Assembly: GCF_900106835.1 (NCBI RefSeq) | Contig: NZ_FNNR01000011.1 | Coordinates: 62,001-126,000, forward strand | From: Arthrobacter sp. cf158 | GTDB lineage: Bacteria > Actinomycetota > Actinomycetes > Actinomycetales > Micrococcaceae | Reading direction: 5' to 3' | DNA: 64,000 bases | Part shown: in pieces, positions 8,523 through 16,905 of the stretch | Layout: each line of letters starts with the position of its first letter | How positions within the stretch are numbered: the stretch's first letter is position 1 | The notes under the pieces: generated by a model | Databases searched by the model: none | Told to the model about the DNA's origin: nothing | Seen by the model: the letters and a program-made list of their open reading frames with translations, nothing else | Position numbers and translations under genes: made by a program

Positions 8523-9551
8523 TTACACGGGGGAGAGGGCAGGGGCTGCCGTGCTCTTGCGGATCTCCACGCGGGGAGAGAATTCGTCCTGTGCCTGGGT
8601 GGTGGCCTCCCCGGCCTGCTGAATCTGTTCGCGCATCCTCCGCCATGCCAGGCTTCCCAACTCGTTGATGGGCACGGCCGCGGTGGTCAGTGGGGGAGTT
8701 GTGTATTTGGCGAACGGGATGTCGTCGAACCCGGTCACTGAGATGTCCTCCGGCACGCGTACCCCGCGCTCGTGCAGGCCGCTGAGCAGGCCCATGGCAA
8801 CGAGGTCGTTGAACGCCAGGATTCCTGTAGCCCCACTGGCGATGATGGCCTCGGTGGATTCGTGGCCGGAGTCGAAGTTGGAGCCGCCGTGGAGCATCTG
8901 CAGCTCTATCTCAGGGTGTTCCGCCCGGAACTGGTCCAATCCGACAAGGCGCTGGCGGTTGGAGGCACTGTGCTCGGGGCCGGAGAGGAAAGCCAGGCGG
9001 CGGTGCCCCAGCGATACCAGATGGTGGGCCAGCTCCTGGATGCCCTGCCCGTAATCCACGCTCAGGCTGGGAGTGTTGGTGGCGATGGTGGTGCGGTTGA
9101 TGAGCACCAGCGGATGCAGGGTTGGTGCCAGTTCCTCGAGCTCGGCGTCGCCCATGCGGGGCGCACAAAGGACCACGCCGTCGCAGCGCCTCCTGGCCTC
9201 GCCGGCCAGGATTGCTTCTTCGCTGGTGACTTCGGAGGAGTCGGCAATGAGGACGCGGTACCCGTCCTGGGCGGCGGCGATGCTCAGCCCGCGGAGGATC
9301 GCCTGGAAGGTGGGGTTGGCCAGGTCCGGTACCACGATTCCAATGGTGTCTGTCTTGCCCAGGGCAAGGCTACGGCCCACGGGGTTGGGTTGGTACTTAA
9401 GTTCCAGTGCGGCTGCCCGGACGCGTGCGGCGATCCCGGGATCCACGGCGGCGTTACCGTTCATGACGCGGGATACGGTGGCGTGCGAGACGCCTGCTTT
9501 CTCCGCGACGTCGGCTATCCCAACGCGCCTGTTGGTGTTCCTGCGTGCCAT
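8523..9551 (-). CDS. LacI-family transcriptional regulator of the uronate/pectin region
   Basis: Repressor of 342 aa. The N-terminal LacI HTH reads GIADVAEKAGVSHATVSRVM (residues 11-30), followed by the hinge helix and a periplasmic-binding-protein-like sugar domain. The domain carries the typical SGPEHSASNRQRL and GFDDIPFAKYTTPPLTT segments. Of several possible starts the ATG at 9551 is preferred because GGAAGGGG precedes it at normal distance. It is divergent from the five-gene uronate operon with a strong palindromic operator between. It is the only LacI-type gene in the window, and so the best candidate to bind the other copies of that operator. The inducer is unknown. Confidence 0.88.
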   Translation of the reverse strand: MARRNTNRRVGIADVAEKAGVSHATVSRVMNGNAAVDPGIAARVRAAALELKYQPNPVGRSLALGKTDTIGIVVPDLANPTFQAILRGLSIAAAQDGYRVLIADSSEVTSEEAILAGEARRRCDGVVLCAPRMGDAELEELAPTLHPLVLINRTTIATNTPSLSVDYGQGIQELAHHLVSLGHRRLAFLSGPEHSASNRQRLVGLDQFRAEHPEIELQMLHGGSNFDSGHESTEAIIASGATGILAFNDLVAMGLLSGLHERGVRVPEDISVTGFDDIPFAKYTTPPLTTAAVPINELGSLAWRRMREQIQQAGEATTQAQDEFSPRVEIRKSTAAPALSPV

Positions 9552-9646
9552 GCGGCCCCTTCCCATTGCTCGCCTCCCGGATGCTCCGTCGTTGGAGCAG
9601 TGGTTGACGTGACCACCAGAGTCTTGATACAAAGCTTATAACGCTC

Positions 9647-9664
9647 TGAGAAAACGCTTTCTCA
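9647..9664. promoter_or_regulatory. LacI-type operator, uronate operon
   Basis: TGAGAAAACGCTTTCTCA is palindromic apart from one position around a central CG. It lies between the divergent LacI gene and the oxidoreductase operon, 67 bp before the latter's start. The same motif recurs before five other transcription units in the window. Confidence 0.85.
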
Positions 9665-9730
9665 TGATTCTTCCCACACGAAGCCGGGCCGTCAAGCGGT
9701 CACTCCTGCCTTTTGAAAGGGGCATCTCCC

Positions 9731-11152
9731 ATGGCCAACATGGTCAACGTCGACTCAGCCGAGACCCAGACCGCATCTGCCGCACACGCAGCCCGGACCG
9801 AAGGCCCCCAGCGGACCCGAATAGCCCTCATTGGAACCGGCGGCCGCTCAGAGATGTACATCCGGGCAATTTACGGGCAGCACGCGGACGTCGCTGAACT
9901 GATCGCCCTGTCCGACGTCAATCAGGGACGTGTGGATTTTTACCAGGAACTCATCAAGGAACTGGGCGGAACGGAGCCCGTGGCATCCTTCGAGCCGGAC
10001 CAACTCACCAGCTTCATCCAGTCCAATGGGATCGAGCGGGTCATCGTCACGACGCCCGACTACACCCACGCGGACTACATCGTAGAGGCGCTTGAGGCGG
10101 GTGCCGACGTCGTGGTTGAAAAGCCTCTCACCATCGACGTTGAGGGCTGCCGCCGCATCACCGAAGCCGTAGCCACAACCGGCCGGAACGTGGTGGTGAC
10201 GTTCAACTACCGCTACTCGCCGCGCAACAGCGCGCTCAAGGAAGTCATCCAGAATGGCGTGATCGGAAAGGTCACGTCCATCGACTTCAGCTGGGTGCTG
10301 GATACCGTGCACGGCGCCGACTACTTCCGCCGCTGGCACCGCGAAAAGAAGAACTCCGGTGGCCTGCTCATCCACAAGGCTTCGCACCACTTCGACCTGG
10401 TCAACTGGTGGATCAACGATGTTCCGGAGCGCGTGTTTGCCTCCGGTGGCCTTCGCTTCTACGGCGATAAGAACGCTGCAGAGCGCGGCTTGGGTGCCCG
10501 TCCGGAGCGCGGCACCGTGGATGGCCTCGAACACGATCCGTTCCGCCTGGACATGCGTGAGGACGAGCGTTTGAAGGCCCTGTACTACGACAACGAGAAG
10601 TTCGACGGTTACATCCGTGATCAGGACGTTTTCACCGAGGGCATCACCATCGAGGACAACCTCGCTCTGGTGGTGGACTACCAGGGTGGACCGACTCTGA
10701 GCTACTCCCTGAACGCCCACAGCCCGTGGGAAGGCTACCGCGTCACCGTCAACGGCACCGAAGGCCGGGCTGAACTCGAAGTGGTGGAGCGCGCCGCCGT
10801 CGAATCCAGCACCGACAAGAAGACAGTGGTTGACCCGAGCGCGACGCCCATCGAGGAAGAAGACGCAGTGCGCCGCAACGGGGAACGCCTTGTTGTCCAG
10901 CGTCACTGGGAAGCTGCCTACGAGGTCCCGATCATCAACGGCGAAGGTGGCCACGGTGGCGGCGACAACCTGCTGCTCTCGGACCTCTTCAATGGCCCCG
11001 GCATCGACCCGCTGGGCCGCCCGTCCGGCTACATCGATGGACTCCGGTCTGTGTCTGTGGGCATCGCCGGCAACCAATCCCTCGACTCAGACCTGCCCGT
11101 CCGCATCAGTGAACTTGGCCTCGGCGCTGATCTCAGCCGCGGCCAGGCCTGA
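9731..11152 (+). CDS. Gfo/Idh/MocA family oxidoreductase
   Basis: NAD(P)-dependent sugar or sugar-acid dehydrogenase of 473 aa. The N-terminal Rossmann fold contains ALIGTGGRSEMY (about residues 33-44). The family signature EKPLT is near residue 130, and HKASHHFDLVNWW supplies the conserved active-site His region. At 473 aa it is about 100 residues longer than typical family members, with an insert around residues 235-300. The ATG at 9731 has GAAAGGGG in front; an in-frame TTG six codons upstream lies inside that site and is rejected. It is first in an operon with aldarate-type enzymes, so the substrate is probably a uronate or a derivative. Confidence 0.85.
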   Translation: MANMVNVDSAETQTASAAHAARTEGPQRTRIALIGTGGRSEMYIRAIYGQHADVAELIALSDVNQGRVDFYQELIKELGGTEPVASFEPDQLTSFIQSNGIERVIVTTPDYTHADYIVEALEAGADVVVEKPLTIDVEGCRRITEAVATTGRNVVVTFNYRYSPRNSALKEVIQNGVIGKVTSIDFSWVLDTVHGADYFRRWHREKKNSGGLLIHKASHHFDLVNWWINDVPERVFASGGLRFYGDKNAAERGLGARPERGTVDGLEHDPFRLDMREDERLKALYYDNEKFDGYIRDQDVFTEGITIEDNLALVVDYQGGPTLSYSLNAHSPWEGYRVTVNGTEGRAELEVVERAAVESSTDKKTVVDPSATPIEEEDAVRRNGERLVVQRHWEAAYEVPIINGEGGHGGGDNLLLSDLFNGPGIDPLGRPSGYIDGLRSVSVGIAGNQSLDSDLPVRISELGLGADLSRGQA

Positions 11153-11182
11153 CCGGTTCACCAACCACGCAAGGAAAAGACC

Positions 11183-12193
11183 ATGAGCAGGATATTCGTC
11201 ACCGGCGGTTCCGGCCGACTGGGCCGCAGCGTCGTGGCGGGCCTCGCGGAGGCCGGCCACGCGGTGATTTCGGTTGACCGGGATGCCATCCCGGCAGAGC
11301 AATTGCCGGCCGGAGCCGAGCAATACACCGCAGATCTGCTGGCGCCGGGGGAAGCGGAGCGGCTCATCCGGGAAACAGCGCCCGACGCCGTCATCCACCT
11401 CGCTGCTATTGCCGTACCTTTCAGCGCACCCGAGGACGTCATCTTCAGCACGAACACCCGGCTCGCCTACGCAGTGGTCAGTGCGGCCACCGACGCAGGC
11501 GTACTCAAGATCGTGACGGCAAGCAGCCCCACCGCCCTGGGCTATGGCTCACCGGCCGGGTGGCTGCCGCCGTCGTTCCCTTTGGATGAGCAGACGCCGC
11601 CCAAGCCGTGGAACGCCTATGCGCTGTCCAAGTTGATCGCCGAACAGACGGTGCAGATGTTCGCAGCCGCGCAGGGCGAGAAGATCAGGTACGCGGCATT
11701 CCGCCCGTGTTACGTCATCTCCCCGGAAGAATGGGAAGGTGCACTGACGCAGCAGGGACATACGGTCCGCGAACGCCTGGATGATCCCGCCCTGTCCGCT
11801 CCGGCCCAGTTCAATTATGTGGACGCCCGGGACGTGGCCGATTTCCTGGACGTGCTCCTGAACAAGATGGACTCGATCCCCAATGGCGAGGTGTTCTTCG
11901 TTGGAGCGAAGGATGCTTTGGCCACGGCACCGCTGGCAGAACTCTTCCCGCGCTTCCTGCCAGGCAGCGGTCCGTTGACCGAACATCTGACCGGCACCAG
12001 CCCGGCATTCTCCATCGACAAAGCCCGTGAGCTCCTCGGCTGGGAGCCGAAGCGCACGTGGCGCACCGAGCTTACCCCCGCTTACGAAGGGCCTGACACG
12101 GCCTCGGAACAAGCAGCAAACACCCAAGCAGCACTCAATGACGAGATCCACGCCGGCCTGGTCCCGGCGGGAGCAACCAAGGAGACACCATGA
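11183..12193 (+). CDS. NAD-dependent epimerase/dehydratase family protein, candidate uronate dehydrogenase
   Basis: Extended short-chain dehydrogenase fold, 336 aa. GGSGRLG (residues 8-14) binds the dinucleotide. SSP near residue 114 and YALSK (Tyr146, Lys150) form the catalytic triad region. Classical uronate dehydrogenases are shorter (about 265 aa) and this protein is not an obvious match. In this operon, however, it is a reasonable candidate for oxidising a hexuronate to an aldarolactone. Alternatives are an epimerase or reductase acting on a pathway intermediate. AAGGAA precedes the ATG. The gene overlaps the next by four bases (ATGA). Confidence 0.75.
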   Translation: MSRIFVTGGSGRLGRSVVAGLAEAGHAVISVDRDAIPAEQLPAGAEQYTADLLAPGEAERLIRETAPDAVIHLAAIAVPFSAPEDVIFSTNTRLAYAVVSAATDAGVLKIVTASSPTALGYGSPAGWLPPSFPLDEQTPPKPWNAYALSKLIAEQTVQMFAAAQGEKIRYAAFRPCYVISPEEWEGALTQQGHTVRERLDDPALSAPAQFNYVDARDVADFLDVLLNKMDSIPNGEVFFVGAKDALATAPLAELFPRFLPGSGPLTEHLTGTSPAFSIDKARELLGWEPKRTWRTELTPAYEGPDTASEQAANTQAALNDEIHAGLVPAGATKETP

Positions 12194-13095
12194 ACTTTGA
12201 CGGCGTACTGTTCTTCCCCGTCACGCCCTTCGCCGAAGACGGCAGCGTAGATGTGGCGCTCTTGAAGGAGCACATCACCTCCCGACTGCCGTTTGGCCCG
12301 GGTGGCGTGTTCCCCGCCTGCGGCACCGGTGAGTTCCATGCGCTCTCCCTGGAGGAGATCCGCACTGTGGTGACCGCCGCCGTCGAGGCTGTTGCCGGAG
12401 CTGTTCCGGTGGTCTCCGGTGCAGGCGGACCGCTTGGTCACGCCATTGCCGCTGCCAAGGTAGCCGAGGAAGCCGGTGCGGATGCCCTCCTGGTGCTCCC
12501 GCCCTACCTGGTTACCGGTCCAACTGACGGCGTAGTGGCCTACGTCGAGGCCATTGCTGCTGCGAGCAGCCTGCCCGTGATCGTGTACCACCGCGGTACC
12601 GCCAAGTTCACGGCCGACGCCATCACCCGCCTCACGGCCAACCCGAAGGTGGTGGGCTTCAAGGACGGAATCGGAGACGTCGGCCTGGCCCAGGAAATCG
12701 TGTCGGCCATCAACGCCAGCGGACGCACCGACTTCGCCCTGTTCAACGGCCTGCTGACGGCCGAACTGACCCAGGGTGCATACCGTGGCCTGGGCATCCC
12801 GCTGTACTCCTCTGCCGCGTTCGCCATGGCTCCGGAAATCGCCAAGGCGTACTACGACGCGTACATGTCCGGCGACGAAGAGCGCCGCCACGCCCTGCTT
12901 GAAGGTTTCTACGCGCCGCTGGTTCGTCTCCGTGACCAGACTCCTGGTTTCGGTGTCTCCCTCATCAAGGCAGGTCTTCGGCTCGCCGGATTGCCTGTGG
13001 GCCCGGTCCGTCCGCCGCTGGTTGACCCCAACGAGGAACAACTGCTGGAGCTCAAGTCCATCCTGGCCAAGGGCCACGAGCTGGCCGGCAGCTGA
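12190..13095 (+). CDS. kdgD: 5-dehydro-4-deoxyglucarate dehydratase
   Basis: Class I aldolase-fold (DapA/NAL superfamily) enzyme of 301 aa. It decarboxylates and dehydrates 5-keto-4-deoxyglucarate to 2,5-dioxopentanoate. The Schiff-base lysine is Lys158 in VVGFKDG; the upstream tyrosine is in VIVYHRG. The pyruvate-binding region is represented by FPACGTGEFHALS near residue 40. Start and end overlap the neighbours by four bases and one base, so translation is tightly coupled. Gene order with an aldehyde dehydrogenase and an enolase-superfamily dehydratase supports KdgD over other DapA relatives. Confidence 0.88.
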   Translation: MNFDGVLFFPVTPFAEDGSVDVALLKEHITSRLPFGPGGVFPACGTGEFHALSLEEIRTVVTAAVEAVAGAVPVVSGAGGPLGHAIAAAKVAEEAGADALLVLPPYLVTGPTDGVVAYVEAIAAASSLPVIVYHRGTAKFTADAITRLTANPKVVGFKDGIGDVGLAQEIVSAINASGRTDFALFNGLLTAELTQGAYRGLGIPLYSSAAFAMAPEIAKAYYDAYMSGDEERRHALLEGFYAPLVRLRDQTPGFGVSLIKAGLRLAGLPVGPVRPPLVDPNEEQLLELKSILAKGHELAGS

Positions 13096-14243
13096 TGCCC
13101 GCCCGCATTACGGGCCTCACCACCCGGCTGATCACGGTGCCGCTGTTGCGCAGCTGGGGTGCGGAGGCGCCTGAGAACCATGTGATCGTCACGGAACTGA
13201 CCACGGACGACGGCGGCACCGGCCACGGTTTCTCGTGGACGCCCACCATTGGCCCCCAAGCCGTCAAAGCCTTGCTGGACCACGACATCGCACCGTTCAT
13301 CCTGGGACTCGAGGCGAATCCGGAGATCGTGTGGGACCAGCTCTGGAAGCGGCTGCACGAGGCCGGCGGGGGAGGACTGACCACCATCGCCATGGCTGGT
13401 GTTGACCTTGCGCTTTGGGACTTGAAGGCGAGCCAGGCGGGCACGTCCGTCACGGGACTCCTGGGTCAACGCCAGGAATCCGTGGAAGTGTACGGCTCCG
13501 GCGTCAACCTGCACTACACCCTGGAGCAGTTGGTGGAGCAAGCCCAGCGATGGGTTGCCGCAGGGCACAACGCTGTGAAGATCAAGGTGGGTAAACCTGA
13601 GCTGCGGGAGGACGCCGAACGCGTTGCCGCCGTGCGCCAGGTGATCGGCCCGGACCGGCTGCTCATGATCGACGCCAACCAGCGATGGGACATTGCCCAT
13701 ACGTTCCGTGCCGTGGATGTGTTGGGAGAGTACGGACTGGAGTGGTTGGAAGAACCGATCCGCGCCGACGACCTCTGGGCCTACCGGCGCCTGCGCAAGC
13801 ACTCGCCCATCCCTATCGCACTGGGCGAGAACGTCCACACGATCTACCGCTTCCGCGACTTCATCGAAGCTGAAGCCGTGGACATCATCCAGCCCAACAT
13901 CGTCCGGGTAGGCGGCATCACCCCGTTCCGCAGGATTGTTGAGCTGGCCCGCGCCAACAGCACCAGGGTGGCGCCGCACCTGCTTCCGGAGCTCTCCGGA
14001 CAGCTGGCCCTCACCCTGGCCGAAGCCGTGAGTGTTGAAGACGTTGAGGATGCATCGTTCCAGCAGCTCGGCATTCTGGCCGGACCTTCCCCGGTACGTA
14101 TCCACAACAGCAGGCTCACCTCGTCAGGCCTTCCCGGGCTTGGCTTCGGCTTCAACGGGCAGCCGCACACACCAGAGACGGCTGCCCCAGGGAACTCCGC
14201 CCATGAGAGTAAAGGAAACCGCATTGAGTACAGCAACTCTTGA
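13095..14243 (+). CDS. mandelate racemase / enolase-superfamily sugar-acid dehydratase
   Basis: Mg-dependent enolase-superfamily enzyme, 382 aa. The catalytic KxK is Lys162 and Lys164 (VKIKVG). Metal ligands are probably Asp193 (MIDANQ), Glu219 in the EEP motif and Glu245 (LGENVH). His295 in APHLLPE is the second base, the mandelate racemase subgroup arrangement. A role as glucarate/galactarate dehydratase or lactone cycloisomerase is inferred from operon context. The start overlaps the stop of kdgD as TGATG. The last 20 bases overlap the next gene's TTG start. Confidence 0.85.
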   Translation: MPARITGLTTRLITVPLLRSWGAEAPENHVIVTELTTDDGGTGHGFSWTPTIGPQAVKALLDHDIAPFILGLEANPEIVWDQLWKRLHEAGGGGLTTIAMAGVDLALWDLKASQAGTSVTGLLGQRQESVEVYGSGVNLHYTLEQLVEQAQRWVAAGHNAVKIKVGKPELREDAERVAAVRQVIGPDRLLMIDANQRWDIAHTFRAVDVLGEYGLEWLEEPIRADDLWAYRRLRKHSPIPIALGENVHTIYRFRDFIEAEAVDIIQPNIVRVGGITPFRRIVELARANSTRVAPHLLPELSGQLALTLAEAVSVEDVEDASFQQLGILAGPSPVRIHNSRLTSSGLPGLGFGFNGQPHTPETAAPGNSAHESKGNRIEYSNS

Positions 14244-15675
14244 CCTGACCGCCGTCACAGCGGCAGCTACTGCAGCGGCGAAAGCAGCCGCAGCAGCTTC
14301 CGACGCCGAGCGCGCCGCGTGGCTGACCGCCGTCGCCGATGCCCTGGACGCCAACGTCACTGAGCTGGTGGCAATCGCGGACTCGGAAACCAGCCTTGGC
14401 ACTGCCCGGCTCACCGGCGAGGTTGCGAGGACCAGTGGGCAGCTGCGGCTTTTCGCCAATGTCATCACTGAGGGCTCCTACCTCGAAGCCGTGATTGATC
14501 ACGCTGACCCCTCGGCTACTCCGCCCAAGCCCGACCTTCGCCGCATCCTGCGTCCAATCGGCCCGGTAGCCGTGTTCTCGGCGTCGAACTTCCCGTTCGC
14601 TTTCTCCGTGGCCGGCGGCGACACCGCGTCCGCGTTGGCCGTCGGCTGCCCGGTGATCGTCAAGGCGCACTCGGGTCACCTCCGCCTCTCCGAGCGGACC
14701 GCTGAGATCGTCATCGAAGCTCTGGCCAAGGCAGGAGCCCCTGACGGGATCTTTGCGTTGGTCAGCGGACGCGAGGCCGGCACGGCACTGGTCCAGGATC
14801 CTGCCATCAAGGCCGTGGGTTTCACTGGCTCCATCCCGGGCGGCCGCGCACTGTTCGATCTGGCGTCCTCCCGCCCGGAACCGATTCCGTTCTACGGCGA
14901 GCTGGGAAGCCTCAACCCGGTGGTCATCACGGCAGATGCCTTGGCCGAGCGTGGACAGCAGCTCGCTGCCGGCCTGGCAGGGTCCTTCACGCAGGGTGCG
15001 GGCCAGTTCTGCACCAAGCCCGGGTTGGTCTTCATCCCGGAGGGGACGGACTTCGCGTCGCACCTCGCTGAGGCGAGCAAGGACAAGCCCACGGCCGCCA
15101 TGCTCACCGAGCGAATCGCTGAGGCCTACCCGGACGGACTCCGTCACGTCGCGGACCAGCCGGGCGTCGCCGTCATCAGCGGCACTGTGCAGCAGGACAG
15201 CCTGGCAGATGGTGCCGCTCCCGTGGTGTTCTCCACCAGTGCGGCCAACGTGCTGGAACGTCCCGATGAGCTGTTGGAGGAGTGCTTCGGCCCCACCACG
15301 CTGCTCATTGAGTACGCCAACCAGGAGGAACTGTCCGCTGCCCTCGCAAAGGTTCCAGGCAGCCTCACTGGCACTGTCCACGCGCAGCCCGGGGAAGATG
15401 TTGCGGCGTTGGTGGAGCAGCTCAGCACCTTGGCCGGCCGGGTCCTGTTCGATGGCTGGCCCACGGGTGTTGCCGTGAACTGGGCCCAGCAGCACGGTGG
15501 CCCCTACCCGGCCACCACCTCGCTGTTCACCTCCGTTGGCGCCACTGCGGTACGCCGCTTCCAACGCCCGGTGGCCTACCAGGATGCCCCGGAAAGTGTG
15601 CTGCATCCGGCATTGCACGACGCCAACCCGCTGGGCGTCCCGCGGCGTGTGGACGGCGTGCTGACGCTCGGCTAA
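14224..15675 (+). CDS. aldehyde dehydrogenase, probable 2,5-dioxovalerate (ketoglutarate semialdehyde) dehydrogenase
   Basis: NAD(P)-dependent aldehyde dehydrogenase of 483 aa, predicted to convert 2,5-dioxopentanoate to 2-oxoglutarate. The catalytic cysteine is Cys263 in GQFCTKPG and the general base Glu226 in YGELGS. The cofactor motif VGFTGSIPGG lies between them and the N-terminal domain. FCTKPG is typical of the ketoglutarate-semialdehyde branch. The start is placed at the TTG at 14224, with AAAGGAAA at good spacing. An ATG seven codons upstream (14203) lies in frame but has a weaker site. It is last in the operon and followed by a strong terminator. Confidence 0.88.
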   Translation: MSTATLDLTAVTAAATAAAKAAAAASDAERAAWLTAVADALDANVTELVAIADSETSLGTARLTGEVARTSGQLRLFANVITEGSYLEAVIDHADPSATPPKPDLRRILRPIGPVAVFSASNFPFAFSVAGGDTASALAVGCPVIVKAHSGHLRLSERTAEIVIEALAKAGAPDGIFALVSGREAGTALVQDPAIKAVGFTGSIPGGRALFDLASSRPEPIPFYGELGSLNPVVITADALAERGQQLAAGLAGSFTQGAGQFCTKPGLVFIPEGTDFASHLAEASKDKPTAAMLTERIAEAYPDGLRHVADQPGVAVISGTVQQDSLADGAAPVVFSTSAANVLERPDELLEECFGPTTLLIEYANQEELSAALAKVPGSLTGTVHAQPGEDVAALVEQLSTLAGRVLFDGWPTGVAVNWAQQHGGPYPATTSLFTSVGATAVRRFQRPVAYQDAPESVLHPALHDANPLGVPRRVDGVLTLG

Positions 15676-15690
15676 CGCCGGCTGTCGCAG

Positions 15691-15735
15691 ACGAAAGGGG
15701 CGGGGTCACCGTGATGGTGACCCCGCCCCTTTCGT
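15691..15735. terminator. bidirectional terminator, end of uronate operon
   Basis: Perfect 20-bp stem (15691-15710 with 15716-15735) with a 5-nt loop. T-rich sequence flanks it on the plus side and an A-rich arm serves the minus side. It separates the convergent aldehyde dehydrogenase and M24-fold genes. Confidence 0.92.
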
Positions 15736-15750
15736 GTTTGCTTGCCGCGG

Positions 15751-16905
15751 TTACGGGCGCAGTGTCAGCGGACGACGGCGGCCGTCAACGTCCGTGGTGG
15801 GCCAGCGTTCGTCCACGGTCAGGACGCGCACACCGGAATCCGTGAGCAGAACCGTGTCCTCGATCTTTACGCCGGGACCGGACGGGTTCCAGGTGAAGGG
15901 CTGGTTGAGGACAATGGTGTCCGTGACCTCGGCCGTCACCCGGGGATCGCGGCCTGCGTAACCTGCAGGTCCGCCTTGGTGGTGGAGCGTCCACTGATCG
16001 TCCCCGAATCCGTGCCTCGCGTAGGCCGACTTGATCGCCGTGAAGACCTCGTTCAGCTTGGCGCCCGGGACCGTGGCCCGGAAGATGTCGGCCTCAACCG
16101 CAGCGATGCGGGCCTCGGCGTCGAGCTCCTGGGGAGAGCCGGCGTCGAAAGCCACCCAACGGGTCACATTGGCGACCAGACCGTTCCGGCGCGCGCACAC
16201 AACCGCCATGGCGCGCCGGCCGATGGGGGAGTGGGTGGCCAAAGGATGCCGGAAGTCGCTGCGGTCAGCACCATTGCAGAGCAGGACGAGCGGTTCGGCA
16301 CCCACAGCAACAATCCTGGCGGCCAGGTCCGATACCAACTGGAACTCGGTGGTCTCCGGCGTCACAGCCGTGAGGACATCCGTCATGGCGGCGGCTGCGT
16401 CGGCGGAGAGTGCGGCATAGCGGGCTGCTTCCGCGGGCAGGAGTTGCTGGCGGGCGGCCCGCAGTTCCGAGCTCACTGCGGCTTCCACCATCGGGTCACC
16501 GTCGATCGCCAGACCAGCCGCCGCAGCATGCAGCTGGCTATGCCACGGCACGGTGTCCAGGCTGACGCCTTCCGGCAGTTCCTCGGCGGCAATCCGCCCG
16601 GCCTCGTTGTTGAACGTGACCAGGTGGTCCCCCGTGCGGTCCACCAAGAGGGCAGCGATGGGGTCGCCGGCCAGGCTGATGTGGACACGGCTGCCATCCA
16701 GGTACCACGTGAGCGCCGTGTTGGACGTGAGGAGAAGCGAATCGCGTCCAGCCTCGTCGAGGATGTCCAGGACCCGGCGGCGCTTCACTGCACGGTCGGC
16801 GGCGTTGCCCGGTGCCGTGAGTGCAGTGATGGCGGTGAGTGCAGTGCGTGCGGTGACTGCACTGTTTGCCGCCAGGGCCGGAGTGGATTGAGTGGGTGTG
16901 GTCAT
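15751..16905 (-). CDS. M24-fold (creatinase/aminopeptidase-like) protein lacking metal ligands
   Basis: A 384-aa protein with the pita-bread fold of M24 peptidases in its C-terminal two thirds (LHHQGGPAGYAGRDPR, then KIEDTVLLTDSG). The usual two metal-binding aspartates (in DxG and SDxTRT-like segments) are replaced: the equivalent regions read VVCARRNG and VANVTRWV. It may therefore be a non-metal M24 enzyme like creatinase, or an inactive relative, rather than a peptidase. The N-terminus has an Ala/Thr repeat (TALTAITALTA). It overlaps the Gfo-DUF6807 gene by four bases, in an operon with an esterase. The substrate is unknown. Confidence 0.75.
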   Translation of the reverse strand: MTTPTQSTPALAANSAVTARTALTAITALTAPGNAADRAVKRRRVLDILDEAGRDSLLLTSNTALTWYLDGSRVHISLAGDPIAALLVDRTGDHLVTFNNEAGRIAAEELPEGVSLDTVPWHSQLHAAAAGLAIDGDPMVEAAVSSELRAARQQLLPAEAARYAALSADAAAAMTDVLTAVTPETTEFQLVSDLAARIVAVGAEPLVLLCNGADRSDFRHPLATHSPIGRRAMAVVCARRNGLVANVTRWVAFDAGSPQELDAEARIAAVEADIFRATVPGAKLNEVFTAIKSAYARHGFGDDQWTLHHQGGPAGYAGRDPRVTAEVTDTIVLNQPFTWNPSGPGVKIEDTVLLTDSGVRVLTVDERWPTTDVDGRRRPLTLRP

